Below are positions 12,301 through 19,331 of a DNA stretch of 64,000 bases, one piece after another; within the stretch, counting starts at the first letter, position 1, and the number at the start of each line of letters is the position of its first letter. A model generated the notes under the pieces. The model ran no database searches and was not told the DNA's origin. It saw only the letters and a list, made by a program, of their open reading frames with translations. Source of the DNA: Verrucomicrobiota bacterium (GTDB taxonomy: Bacteria > Verrucomicrobiota > Verrucomicrobiia > Opitutales > Opitutaceae); the NCBI GenBank assembly GCA_016235555.1, contig JACRKC010000014.1:19690-83689 (forward strand), given 5' to 3'. The position numbers and the translations under genes were made by a program.

Positions 12301-14574
12301 ACGATCTTCCACCCGACGGCGCCCACGGCGCTGGGCTTCACGGTCGTCACCCCGGCCGGCTGGACCTACGCGGGCGGCACCGGCGAGCCCGGCGTCAAGC
12401 CCGTCGCGGGCGACACCGGCGCGCTCGGGTGGGCCTTCTTCAGCGGCTTCGGCGCCGGGTCGAGCACGTTCACGTTTACGCTCAATTATCCGGCCGCGCC
12501 CACCGGCGGTGACATCGTGGTGCGGGCGAGCGCCGAGTTCCGCACGCCGACGACGGCGCTGGTGGTTCCGTCGGTGACGCTGCTGCGCAGCACCGTCCTC
12601 CCGGTTTCGATCACCACGCAACCCGCCGCGGTCGCGGTCGATCTCGGCCAGCCGGCGGCGTTTGCCGTCGTCGCCACCGGCGATGCGCCGATCACCTACC
12701 AATGGCGCAGGAACGGCACCGCCCTCCCCGGGGCGACCAACGCGACCTACACGATTGCCTCCACGACGCTCACCGACGCCGGGAGCTTCGACGTCGAGGT
12801 GACCAATCCGGCCGGCACCGTCCGCAGCCAGGCGGCCCAGCTCTCGATCAAGCCCACGCTCATCACGCCGGTGATCGCGGCCCAGGCGGTCCCGATCGGC
12901 GGCAGCCTCACGCTGTCGGTCAGTGTCAACGCCGTGCCGGCGCCGACGTTCGCGTGGCGGCTCAACGGCGTGCCCATCGCCGGCGCCACCAACCCGACTT
13001 ACAGCCTTTCCGGCGCCACTGCGGCGCAGGCGGGCGACTATACGGTGGTCATCACGAACGCCGGGGGCACCCTCACCGCCGGTCCGCTGCACCTCGACGT
13101 GCTCACCCGCGATCTCCTCGCAGCCAGCACCCGCACCCTCGTGCCGGCCGGCGGTTCGGTGGCGAGCGGTTTCACAATCGAAGGCACGGTGCCGAAAACG
13201 ATCCTGCTCCGCGGTCTCGGCCCGACGCTGGCCGGCTTGGGCGAGAGCAACCCGCTCGCCGACCCGAAACTCACGCTGCTCGACGGCAGCTACGCCGTGA
13301 TCGCGACCAACGACGACTGGGGCACGAATGCCAACGCCGCCGCGATCACGAGCGCGGGTGCGGCGGTCACGGCCTTTGCGCTGCCGGCCGGCAGCAAGGA
13401 CGCCGCCCTCCTGCTCACCCTCGGCCCCGGCACCTACACCGCCGTGCTCGAAAGCGTCGATGGCGCGGGTGGCACCGGCCTGGTCGAGATTTACGACGCC
13501 GACACGGGCAACCAGCTGCGCATCGTGATGCTCACCGCGCGCGGTCCGGTGGGCGCCGGCGCGGCCGTGCATGTCACCGGATTCGTCGTGGGTGGCGCGG
13601 GGCAGAAGAAATTCCTGTTCCGCGCGCTCGGCGAATCGCTCGGGGAATCGAACGGCCTGCTGGTCGATCCGGTGCTGGCGGTCTATCAGGGCACGACCCA
13701 GCTGGGTGAGGACGACGACTGGGATTCCACCACCGAAATCAACACGGCGGTCGGCGCGGCGGGCCTGCGCGCCTTGGGCCCCACGCTCGACTCCACGCTG
13801 CTCCTTTCGCTCGCTCCCGGCACCTACACGGCCTCGATCCGGGGGTTCGGCAACTCGATCGGCGAGACCTTCCTCGAACTCGCGCAAATCGACGCCGGGC
13901 GGCCGGCGACGATCGCGCCGGCCATCACCTACCTCGTGGCCAACCAGCAGGCCATCGTGGGAACCACGGCGTTTTTCGGCGTCAACGTCCTCGCCAAACC
14001 CGCGCCCACCTACCAGTGGCGCCGGAACGGCACGCCGTTGGCCGATGGCGGGCGCATTGCCGGCGCCACCAGTCCGGTGCTGCGCATCTCCGCCGCCGAG
14101 GCCGCCGACGCGGCGAGCTACGATGTGATCATCACGCCCGGCACCGTGACCACCGGCACCGCGGGCGCGCCGCCGGTCGCCGCGGTGGCGGTTCCCGGCC
14201 TCACGAGCCCGGCCCGCACGCTGACGATCCTGCCGGAGTTTCATGCCGCGGACGTGAACAAGGATCGCGCCATCGACCTGCTGGAGATCACGCGTGTGCT
14301 CCAGCTCTTCGCCTACACGGCGGGCGGCGTGCGCACGGGTGAGTATCACACCCAGGCTGGCACCGAGGACGGCTATGCGGCCGGCCCGGGCGCCATCGCC
14401 TCCTATCATTCGGCCGATGCGAATCGCGACGGCCGCCTGAGTGTCACCGAACTTTCACGCGTGATCCTCCTCTATAATTACGTCAACAGCGGCGTGCGCA
14501 CGGGCCAGTATCACGCCGCGGTGGGCACCGAGGATGGATTCGCGCCGGGGCCGGTGGTGCGGAATGACGACTAA
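3379..14574 (+). CDS. Giant secreted modular repeat protein (NHL, IPT/TIG, delta-60, LamG, Ig, EF-hand/dockerin-like)
   Basis: 3731 aa from the ATG at 3379, chosen because a signal peptide (hydrophobic AVVLALAASALNA) follows; an in-frame ATG at 3307 would bury it. Approximate order: three homologous modules of about 170 aa (217-390, 392-558, 560-727; hallmark FAGGAVV...GGGSNYD...TTDTTD); a pre-peptidase C-terminal-like domain (733-854); NHL-type propeller repeats (860-1144); IPT/TIG (1148-1224); a DUF11-like sandwich; a second TIG; about fourteen delta-60 repeats (LVQPDGKILIAGRFT; 1431-2150); a third TIG; a LamG-like lectin fold (2325-2514); a laminin-B-like module (about 2684-2860); Ig-like domains with YQWxxNG; two copies of a module with LLRGLGPTLAGLG; and a C-terminal pair of EF-hand/dockerin-like loops (DVNKDRAIDLLE, DANRDGRLSVTE). 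Probably a surface or secreted adhesin or carbohydrate-binding scaffold. No catalytic residues recognised. Confidence 0.85.
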   Translation: MRSFAFPAALGRLFRGFDFARGGPGRPPAWSAAVVLALAASALNAAPLAWNPAPALSVTAGNPNGPWSYGYADTGFTTFTPFTSSRTTGTGFLQWYGWAADFTPCVAYNGQTTAVNGVPPGYLLLHPGDGNQPAVLRWTAPVGGAVRVAGHFHAGDGGVMQVAVRRNSTVLWSATDAGAFDLVTTIAVGDRIDFAVYGAYFSGSTGLLATITSEVVSVPLTTASTNKLSLGAFAGGAVVQIDASGSGEIAPGQWATKPDGSLVSAASSPFTYNNPGATYTSVATFPSGDGVNRFPGGGSNYDYNGTGWVFAGKQTTDTTDPAAIRFGALVGTFAATPGRNDWFYIGYGGLFTVPAGGATLYIAVNESTNASANNTGAYAVTARVVTPGTLALPLTTDAAGKIALGPFPGGAVVRLAATGSGDLVNSTYQTYPDGSLAATASGSYTFANAGATFPAVAGGDGLNHFVGGGSNYDHSGSAYGFAGTQTTDTTNAGAIRAGAVVGTFAASPGRADWFLVGKGGAFTVPAGGATVYLAVNDSFSSDNHGSYALTYAVTLPGGFSLPLATNAPKKISAGTFAGGALVRVTAAGTGDLVDSRLQTNPDGSLAAAAGSPWTYANANASYPGVSGFPAGDGTNHFAGGGLNYDGTNWGFAGTQTTDTADATAIRMGAVVGTFSASPARADWFLVGYGRTVTVPTGGATLYLAVNESVVSNSGDDNHGAYTVTTAEVAAANDLFGDAATLAGASASATAVSADATKEAGEPNHAGNAGGKSLWWKWTAPKTGVVALSTIGSTFDTLLAVYTGTAVGSLTVVASDDNSGPANTSKLTFNATAGTTYRIAVDGSSGASGSVQLNLDYAFYFHTLAGAAGVSGTTDATGAAARFNHPITLALDGSGNLVAGDYNNGTIRKIAPTTAVTTFASGLGEPDGVAFDTSGNLFVAGHGTNVLYKITAGGTVSTFATGFNFPNGLAIDASNVLFVADAGSGKVKKVSPAGAVSDFASGFVVPTGVALDAVGNVFVVDENNHVIRKVTPDGATTTVFAGQVGVAGSADGLGGAARFNFPSRARFDSAGNLIVTDRDNHTVRKITPGGLVTTIGGLAATQGTADGTGGAARFFAPHGLALDASGALYVADFGNHTIRKAVPAYAPEVTSVSPASVAVGGTVTLAGAYFAGATEVRFNGVAATSFTVVSPTSLNAVFPAGATAGPVTVVGPGGTSAATVNVSPVNPPTVALTSESGTGYSAAAGTASIRVRITYTGQTPSAIGVTLQLPAGWTFASYTGPNALTAPSVGDNFLEWAFSSFPANELTFVLTADYPAGQSGNKAVTGAVNYRPGNLNLTLPTLAFGLTPVVASLSATNLFSGASVTLTGTGFTGASAVRFNNVDAASFTVVNDTTITAVAPAALTSGAVTVVGAGGTSNATVVYSAVQPAPSALDGFDPRAGGGNANVTPVLAAVVQPDGKIVIGGKFTTLQPAGTAAAVTANRIARLNRDGTIDAGFTASASSDVNALARQADGKILVGAGGTLSGSSTTGLARLNADGTRDGTFTFGSSGTVYRIVVLSDGKILAVGAFISGSTRYPILRLLADGSLDPSFTLVPVTGVLSATLTWAYDVAVLGDGRLLLGGYFWTIGGQGIHLLARLNADGTLDATFDAGLTHNNGPQVNRVLVQPDGKILIAGRFTSVAGQSWAHFARLNANGTLDPTFAALSGSGGMSDFVLQPDGRIVVCGGFSTLNGQPRNSLARLWPDGSVDASFVTGVADPINEGISVLVGQPDGGVLVGGGFSTLGGLSRGRIARLQPDGAVERALIADTDGTIEVAVRQPDGKTLIGGAFGTVGGVVRTNLARLNADNTVDTTFANVAPLGVVRAIVVQPDGRIVIGGGFSTLTGLSVNRIGVARLTAAGAIDAGFAADLNFGASVNALLLQPDGKLVVGGAFTAAGTSARSNVLRLNADGSLDAGFNPGANNSVTALALQADGAVVLGGTFTNAGGASRGRLARVDASGTLDSGFNPGANGTPRAIVVQADGRILVGGSFTAIANNAANNVARLNSAGGFDGGFAATTNQPVNTLALAANGRLVIGGAFTTVTNLTDTPRDYVALVDSTGGTVDPLFNVYANGAVNTASFGPDGKLALGGGFTSLGGEARARLARLVALTPTETKLTATATTVTLVRTGPVPELAWVTVEKSNDGATWTALGNAARVAGTANWQLTGQAIPDNTLLYLRARAAAPVAGYGSSSLVEHVQQIFLGVAPVVASVTPATVAPGMGVTITGANFTGATAVTFGGVPAPQFQVLSATQIRAVVPAGALAGAVVVTTGGGASAGGVTANVPVHRYAFNGSTVTDSAGSDHGTLLGGATLSGGRLVLDGVDDSVEFATKLVPAGGPFTVALFAQQQSAQATIVELISQGQTGTTGFYLGHDAARGIRAGDSWAVTGVPFPSDGALHHYALVNETNNARLYIDGVLVASKGSPLALATTGDVTRLGRQFSPANEYFHGSLDELWIFNGALAAGEIAQLAVAVPQRLTIKSDATTLASATDDFSRLDSGNAAGLTFGAATVGALGTGSPVPPGAPSGTSVLNVTAGGGASGLFKATFALPAVFSAPAIAGAANMDDTGRAFLNGNPLSPGISSGQAGVISHSGNATFAAANAAWFVPGVNEFLVSDLNSGGGPSGGSFFAQVDYLAPNAPPIISDFATGASGWTVASLSALTSNNYSVVGTYAPTYTATGGNPGGFISSTDPDGGDFMFSAPAAFLGNKSAYVGGTLSYDLNHPVGAVDYQATDVVLAGNGTRLIWQASPAIVPPASGWMTVTVPLAPSAQWRLGTNDGPLATASDFQTVLGNLTAVYLRGEYTFGAETTGLDNVILASPVTPPAILTHPVPATVVAGASTAFSVSATGVNLTYQWTKNGTPIVGATNASLSVANAALASIGDYAATVSNAAGSVTSRLAGLFVTGLTDPTASLVVNGPALYAAAGGSVSFTATIFHPTAPTALGFTVVTPAGWTYAGGTGEPGVKPVAGDTGALGWAFFSGFGAGSSTFTFTLNYPAAPTGGDIVVRASAEFRTPTTALVVPSVTLLRSTVLPVSITTQPAAVAVDLGQPAAFAVVATGDAPITYQWRRNGTALPGATNATYTIASTTLTDAGSFDVEVTNPAGTVRSQAAQLSIKPTLITPVIAAQAVPIGGSLTLSVSVNAVPAPTFAWRLNGVPIAGATNPTYSLSGATAAQAGDYTVVITNAGGTLTAGPLHLDVLTRDLLAASTRTLVPAGGSVASGFTIEGTVPKTILLRGLGPTLAGLGESNPLADPKLTLLDGSYAVIATNDDWGTNANAAAITSAGAAVTAFALPAGSKDAALLLTLGPGTYTAVLESVDGAGGTGLVEIYDADTGNQLRIVMLTARGPVGAGAAVHVTGFVVGGAGQKKFLFRALGESLGESNGLLVDPVLAVYQGTTQLGEDDDWDSTTEINTAVGAAGLRALGPTLDSTLLLSLAPGTYTASIRGFGNSIGETFLELAQIDAGRPATIAPAITYLVANQQAIVGTTAFFGVNVLAKPAPTYQWRRNGTPLADGGRIAGATSPVLRISAAEAADAASYDVIITPGTVTTGTAGAPPVAAVAVPGLTSPARTLTILPEFHAADVNKDRAIDLLEITRVLQLFAYTAGGVRTGEYHTQAGTEDGYAAGPGAIASYHSADANRDGRLSVTELSRVILLYNYVNSGVRTGQYHAAVGTEDGFAPGPVVRNDD

Positions 14575-14603
14575 CACCAGTTACGAGGCGGGTCTGGACT
14601 TGG

Positions 14604-14627
14604 CCGGGCCGCCGCCCGGCGGCCCGG
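14604..14627 (+). terminator. GC-rich hairpin after the giant protein gene
   Basis: A perfect 10-bp stem (ccgggccgcc / ggcggcccgg) with a 4-nt loop lies 30 bp after the stop codon. It is followed by aggttctt, not a true U-tract, so it is at best a weak intrinsic terminator. A short direct repeat (ggtatcacc) follows at about 14642-14660, just upstream of the next gene. Confidence 0.45.
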
Positions 14628-14673
14628 AGGTTCTTCGCAATCGGTATCACCTGGTATCACCCCCGGCCTGCTG

Positions 14674-17600
14674 ATGACGCGACTCGCGTGGCTCGTGCTC
14701 CTCGCGTGGCGGATCGCCGTCACGCCCCTGGCGGGCCAGACCGCCACGCTCTCGGCTGCTCCCACCGCCCTCAATCCGGCTGGCGGCCAGGCCACGTTCA
14801 CCCTTGCGTGCAGTTTCCCGGGCGCCCCCGCGATCTTCACCCTCGAGGTCGCGCTGCCGCCGGGCTGGATCTACCTCGGCGGGAGCGGCGAGCCTGGCGT
14901 GAAGCCGGCCGCCAACACCCAGGCCGCACCCGGCAGCCCGCTCGCCTGGACCAGCATCGCGGTGCTCGCGAGCCCGGTGCGGTTCAGCTTTCAGGCATCG
15001 TATCCCGCCGGCCTGAGCACCGCCACGGTCACGTCCGCCGTGTCGTTGCGCCAGACCGTGCAGGTCACCGTCACCGACAAGAACGGCGTCCAGACGGTCG
15101 AGAATCGCGAGGTGCGCACCGACTTGCGGCCCGCCAATGTGCTCTTGGGCAACCCGCCTTCGATCACCCTGCAACCGCAGGGCGCGACCGTCGCCCCCGG
15201 CGGCAGCGCGACCTTCCGCGTCACCGCGACCGGCAGCGCGCCGCTGGCCTACCAATGGTTCAAGAACGGGGTGGCGGTGACCGGTGCGACGGCGGACACG
15301 CTCCAGTTCAACAACGCCCAGACGGCCGATGCCGGCAGCTACTCGGTCGTGATCACCAACGCGCTCGGAACCGCGACGAGTTCCGCCGTGGCCTTCACCG
15401 TCACGACCTCGACCGGTGGTGGCTCCGGCGGGGGCGGGGGAGGGGGCGCCGGCGGTGGCGGTGGTGGCGGCGCCATCGGTGGGGGCGGGATTTCCGGTGG
15501 TGGCGGCACCGCCGCCACGGCGCCGACGATCACGACGGCGCCCGCCAATGTCCTGGTGGTGCCCGGCGGCTCGGCGACCTTGTCCGTGGTCGCCGCCGGC
15601 ACGGCGCCGCTCGCCTATCAATGGTTGAAGAACGGCGCCGCGATCGCCGGCGCGACCGGCGCTTCGCTGGCGCTCGGCAATATCCAGAATGCCGATGCCG
15701 GCGCTTACGCCGTCGCCGTGACCAACGCCGCGGGCTCCGTCGTCAGCGCCGCCGCGGTGCTGGCCGTCTCCGCGCCTCCGGCCGCCCCGCCCGAGCCTCC
15801 CGCGATCGCGGCCCAGTCGTCGGGGATGACGGTGAGCGAGGGCGGCAACGCGAGTTTCGCGGTTTCCGCCACGGGCACGGCGCCGCTGACCTACCAGTGG
15901 CGCCGCAACGGCGAAGTGCTGGCCGGCGCGACGGGACCGACGCTGGCGCTCACCGGAGTGCGCGCGACCGAGGCCGGCAGCTACCGCGCGGTCGTGACGA
16001 ACCGCGTGGGCTCCGTGTCCTCCGCGGCGATGATGCTGACCGTCACGCCGGCCGCCACCCGGCCGGTGATCACCGCGCCGCCGCCCAGCCTGTCGGCGCT
16101 TGCGGGCGCGAGCGTGAGCCTGTCCGTCGGCGCCGGCGGCACGCCTCCGTTTACCTACCAATGGTTGAAAGATGGCGGCCCGATCGCCGGCGCGACCTCG
16201 GCCACGCTCGGCCTCTCCAATCTTCAAGCCGCCCAGGCGGGCGCCTATTCCGTGGTGGTGAGCAATGCGCACGGCTCCGCCACCAGCGCCGCCGCCACGG
16301 TCAGCCTCGCCGCCGCGGCGGTCGCGCCCGCGATTGTGACGCAGCCGGCCGGTCAGGCGGTCGCGCCCGGCGCGGAAGCGACGTTTGCCGTCGCGGTCGG
16401 GGGCACCGCGCCGTTCACCTACCAATGGCGGCGCAACGGGGCCCTGCTCCCCGGAGCGACGGGGGCTTCACTGGCGCTGACCGATCTTCGGCTCTCCGAC
16501 GGCGGCAGCTATTCCGTCGCCGTCACCAACAGCGCCGGCACCACCACCAGCGGCACGGCGACGCTCACCGTGGTGCCGCCGGCGGGCGCCCCCTCGATTC
16601 TGGCCGGGCCGGCCGATGTCACCATCGGCGCGGGCGCGCGGGTCACGCTCCGCGCCACCGCCACCGGCCCGGCGCCGCTCAGCTACGAATGGCGTCGCAA
16701 CGGCGCCACCGTCGCCACCTCCGCCTCGCTCACGCTGCCGGCCGTCCAGGCCGCGGATGCGGGCGTTTACACGCTCGTGGTGTCGAATGCCCTCGGCTCC
16801 GTCACGAGCCGCGCCGCCACGCTCACGATCCGCGGTCGGAGCTACGTCGGCAGCTATTTCGGTTCCCTCGGCGACGGCGGGTCCTTCGCCCTCACGGTGC
16901 GGGATGACAACACCGGCGTGTTCCTGGGCTACGCCGCCGGGTCGCGCACCGCGTTTGTCAGCCGCGACGTCCTGGTGCGCGAAGACGGTCGCTTCAGTTT
17001 CGTGTCGGTGGCGGCGGCGCCGCCGCTTGTTTCCCGGATCGCCGCGGCCGCCACCGAATTCACGATCTCCGGCACCATCGACCCGGACGGCCGCCTCGCC
17101 GGCTCCGTCGCCGCCGCCGGCGCCGCGGCCACACCCATCGCCGCCGCTCGTGCGGCCTCGACCGGCGCGTCCCAGGCCGTCGCCGGTTTTTATCAGGCGG
17201 GGGCGGCCGGTTCCGCGGTGACCACCTACACCATCGTCGGCGCGGCCGGCCAGGCCTTCGTGCTCACCGTCACTCCGACGGCCGTCGACGCCGGCACGGG
17301 CGCGGTCGATGCGGCGGGCCGCGTGGCGGTCACCACCGCCAACCAGGCGACCGTGTCGGGCACCCTGTCCGCCGCGAGTGCCACACTGTCCGCCAGCGTC
17401 GTCACCGCCGCGGGCGTGCGCTTCGAAGTCGCGGGGGCGAGCGACTCCCGGGATACGGCCGAAAAGCTCGTCAACATCGCCACGCGCGGTTCGGTGGGCG
17501 GCGAGGCGGGGGCGCTGATCGCCGGCTTCGTTGTCACGGGGGCGACGCCCAAGCCGGTGCTGGTGCGCGCGGTCGGGCCGACGCTGGCCGCGTTTGGCGT

Positions 17601-18279
17601 GGGCGGGGCGCTGTCGGCCGCGCGGCTCGAGTTGTTCAGCGGCCCGTCGTCGATCGCGACCAACACGGCGTGGGGCGCCTCCTCCAATGCCGCTGAGATC
17701 GAAGCGGCCCGCCGCCGCGCGGGGGCGTTTGAACTGCCGGCGACGAGCCAGGACGCCGTGCTGCTCGTGACGTTGGAGCCGGGCGCCTACACGGCCGTGG
17801 TGTCGGGCGTTGGCGGCGCCGCCGGCGTGGCGCTGGTGGAAGTCTACGACGTTTCCGAAGACGCCGCGCCGGCCCAGAAAGTGGTCAACATCGCCTCGCG
17901 CGCTTTCGCCGGCGGCGGCGACCAGACGCTCACGGCCGGCTTCGTCATCAGCGGCGTCGTGCCCAAACGCGTGCTCGTGCGCGGCGTCGGCCCCGCGCTC
18001 GCGGCCTTCGGGGTGGGCGGCGCGCTCGCCGATCCGCAGTTGCGCCTTGTCGACCAGGCCACCGGCGCGACCGTCGCCACCAACGACAACTGGGGCGCCG
18101 CGCCGGACGCGGCTGCGATCGCCGGCGCCGCGGGCAGCGTCGGCGCCTTTGCCCTCGACGCCGGCAGCAAGGATGCGGCGCTCTGCCTCAACCTCGCGCC
18201 GGGTGCCTACACGGTCCAGCTCAGCGGCGCCGGCGCCGCGACGGGCACGGCGCTGATCGAAGTCTACGAGATGCCATAG
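14674..18279 (+). CDS. Secreted multi-Ig-domain protein
   Basis: A 1201-aa protein with a signal peptide (LAWLVLLAW...LAGQ). A beta-sandwich region follows, resembling the one at the start of the PEP-CTERM protein (PTALNPAGGQATFTL; LPPGWIYLGGSGEPG). Ig-like domains start near residues 160, 284, 372, 465, 551 and 639. Each has a G-N/S-A-T/S-F-x-V opening, the YQWxKNG core and a closing DAGxYxVxVTNxxGS. An unusually Gly-rich linker (about 247-280) separates the first two. Residues of about 723-920 are a distinct beta-rich module. Two tandem modules at the C-terminus (LVRAVGPTLAAFGVGGAL; LVRGVGPALAAFGVGGAL) are homologous to a pair in the protein encoded upstream. The two genes thus share several module types and probably act together at the cell surface. 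Function unknown. Confidence 0.85.
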   Translation: MTRLAWLVLLAWRIAVTPLAGQTATLSAAPTALNPAGGQATFTLACSFPGAPAIFTLEVALPPGWIYLGGSGEPGVKPAANTQAAPGSPLAWTSIAVLASPVRFSFQASYPAGLSTATVTSAVSLRQTVQVTVTDKNGVQTVENREVRTDLRPANVLLGNPPSITLQPQGATVAPGGSATFRVTATGSAPLAYQWFKNGVAVTGATADTLQFNNAQTADAGSYSVVITNALGTATSSAVAFTVTTSTGGGSGGGGGGGAGGGGGGGAIGGGGISGGGGTAATAPTITTAPANVLVVPGGSATLSVVAAGTAPLAYQWLKNGAAIAGATGASLALGNIQNADAGAYAVAVTNAAGSVVSAAAVLAVSAPPAAPPEPPAIAAQSSGMTVSEGGNASFAVSATGTAPLTYQWRRNGEVLAGATGPTLALTGVRATEAGSYRAVVTNRVGSVSSAAMMLTVTPAATRPVITAPPPSLSALAGASVSLSVGAGGTPPFTYQWLKDGGPIAGATSATLGLSNLQAAQAGAYSVVVSNAHGSATSAAATVSLAAAAVAPAIVTQPAGQAVAPGAEATFAVAVGGTAPFTYQWRRNGALLPGATGASLALTDLRLSDGGSYSVAVTNSAGTTTSGTATLTVVPPAGAPSILAGPADVTIGAGARVTLRATATGPAPLSYEWRRNGATVATSASLTLPAVQAADAGVYTLVVSNALGSVTSRAATLTIRGRSYVGSYFGSLGDGGSFALTVRDDNTGVFLGYAAGSRTAFVSRDVLVREDGRFSFVSVAAAPPLVSRIAAAATEFTISGTIDPDGRLAGSVAAAGAAATPIAAARAASTGASQAVAGFYQAGAAGSAVTTYTIVGAAGQAFVLTVTPTAVDAGTGAVDAAGRVAVTTANQATVSGTLSAASATLSASVVTAAGVRFEVAGASDSRDTAEKLVNIATRGSVGGEAGALIAGFVVTGATPKPVLVRAVGPTLAAFGVGGALSAARLELFSGPSSIATNTAWGASSNAAEIEAARRRAGAFELPATSQDAVLLVTLEPGAYTAVVSGVGGAAGVALVEVYDVSEDAAPAQKVVNIASRAFAGGGDQTLTAGFVISGVVPKRVLVRGVGPALAAFGVGGALADPQLRLVDQATGATVATNDNWGAAPDAAAIAGAAGSVGAFALDAGSKDAALCLNLAPGAYTVQLSGAGAATGTALIEVYEMP

Positions 18280-18516
18280 GCGGAGTGTGACTCAAACCAA
18301 CGCCGGCGAACCGCGTGGATCGGCTGGCGCGCCGCGCCTTCCCCGCCGCTGCCACGGACGGAAACAAACCCGCTGGCGCGAAGCCACGGCGGAGGAGTTT
18401 GTAATACCGGGGCTGTTGGTATTTGGACGATCGTAGATCAGATATTAAACATTAAAACCTGACCCCTTCGGCCCTTCCCAACACAAAGCGCATAACCGCG
18501 CCCGTCGCCGCGGCTT
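18280..18516. repeat. Spacer with REP remnant and GGGGTCAGGT element
   Basis: No gene seen. Around 18411-18434 is ctgttggtatttggacgat followed by cgtag, which matches the outer arm of the 67-bp REP element (compare 1417-1440 reversed and 40658-40687), but its core is missing. On the minus strand, 18443-18474 reads ggggtcaggttttaatg then tttaatatctgatc. A ggtcaggt word followed by a different tail recurs at 19664-19690. These look like ends of a mobile palindromic repeat. No cassette-type recombination site is visible after the gene that ends at 18517. Confidence 0.45.
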
Positions 18517-18930
18517 TCACTCGTTCCCGGGCTTGTTCAACCCGCGTCCCGCTGCGCGCTCCGGCGCAGCAGAACGCTCAGAGTTCGGCACTTTCTTTCC
18601 CTGGGATAACCGCCAAAGGTCGGTGATGCTTAAGCGAAGGAACAGTGAAGTGGCAAAAATCAGGTGAAGTGCGCTGGCGACACAAAGCAGAAGCCCGGCC
18701 ATTAAGGACTCGAAACTCACTCGCTCCAGATGCGCCTGAAAGCGCCTGAATCCCTCCTCAAGGTCTTTCTTCTTTTGGGCGTCGCCAGCTACAGATGACG
18801 CCAAAACCTTCTCCTCCCACATACCGTATACCGGCTCACCAAAATGCCCACCGACCGTGACAACGCGAACGCCCTGCCACCCGAAGAGAAGGCCAGTAAT
18901 TGCGAAGTAAATGGCGGCGGCGTAGCGCAT
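18517..18930 (-). CDS. Small membrane protein, probable gene-cassette cargo
   Basis: A 137-aa protein of unknown function. It has two predicted membrane segments: one at the N-terminus (AAIYFAITGLLFGWQGVRVV) and one at about residues 78-97 (LMAGLLLCVASALHLIF). A charged helical stretch (KKKDLEEGFRRFQAHLERV) lies between them and the tail is polar. The ATG at 18930 is only 4 bp after the GTTCGGC end of the attC-like element, with no ribosome-binding site in that gap; this is typical of integron cassette genes. Codon usage looks less GC-biased than in the flagellar genes. No family recognised. Confidence 0.6.
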   Translation of the reverse strand: MRYAAAIYFAITGLLFGWQGVRVVTVGGHFGEPVYGMWEEKVLASSVAGDAQKKKDLEEGFRRFQAHLERVSFESLMAGLLLCVASALHLIFATSLFLRLSITDLWRLSQGKKVPNSERSAAPERAAGRGLNKPGNE

Positions 18931-18934
18931 CTTT

Positions 18935-19033
18935 GCCGAACGTTAAAGATGAGCCACGACGCTGGCTGGCGCGAGCCGTGCGCAAGCACGGATCGTGACA
19001 GACAGCGGCGTTGGCTCTGGCGTCTGGTTCGGC
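18935..19033 (-). repeat. attC-like cassette recombination site
   Basis: Read on the minus strand, a 99-bp imperfect palindrome begins GCCGAAC (19033-19027) and ends GTTCGGC (18941-18935), perfectly complementary 7-bp ends carrying the AAC and GTT triplets conserved in attC R-boxes. Inside, GAGCCAACGCCGCTG pairs imperfectly with CAGCCAGCGTCGTGGCTC, leaving extrahelical bases. A perfect inner hairpin CCGTGC-TTGC-GCACGG forms the apex. Length and architecture fit the known attC range. It begins 37 bp after the stop of the 77-aa gene and ends 4 bp before the start of the 137-aa gene. The outer boxes deviate from strict RYYYAAC/GTTRRRY at one position each, so identity is likely but not certain. 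Confidence 0.65.
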
Positions 19034-19070
19034 CTTTTTTCGCTCCGCAGTCGCATGGTCACTTCGGAGT

Positions 19071-19304
19071 TCATCGGCGTGCAGAATCGCTGCCACCGCT
19101 CTTCTTCTTCGTGAACGATACGACCAGCCAAATCGGCCACAGCAGCGCGATGAAGAAAAGCAGACCGGCTCCAGGTGCCGTGCCATCGATCAACGGATCA
19201 AGCGCCATCGCTCTTTTCCTTTTTTGGCCGGCCGCCATCGCAACCGACATAAGAAGAAGTCCGACGATCAGATAGAGCGTAAACAAGGTTGCCTGCGTGC
19301 TCAT
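19071..19304 (-). CDS. Small two-helix membrane protein, probable gene-cassette cargo
   Basis: A 77-aa protein with two strongly hydrophobic segments: residues 8-26 (FTLYLIVGLLLMSVAMAAG) and 48-64 (LLFFIALLWPIWLVVSF). A basic loop (QKRKR) lies between them and the C-terminus is basic, then polar (TKKKSGGSDSARR). The ATG at 19304 lies 7 bp after a GTTCGGC box, the same arrangement as the neighbouring cassette gene. No family recognised; small inner-membrane proteins of this type are common integron cassette cargo, including toxin-like or phage-defence membrane proteins, but nothing here shows such an activity. Confidence 0.6.
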   Translation of the reverse strand: MSTQATLFTLYLIVGLLLMSVAMAAGQKRKRAMALDPLIDGTAPGAGLLFFIALLWPIWLVVSFTKKKSGGSDSARR

Positions 19305-19311
19305 CTTTTTT

Positions 19312-19331
19312 GCCGAACAGTGTTATTCGGC
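19312..19331 (-). repeat. Truncated attC end or cassette boundary
   Basis: On the minus strand the sequence is GCCGAATAACACTGTTCGGC. It ends in the same GTTCGGC box as the 99-bp element and is itself a 6-bp inverted repeat (GCCGAA/TTCGGC). The full-length partner arm is missing, so it is either the scar of a deleted attC or the insertion-site side of the array. Confidence 0.5.
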
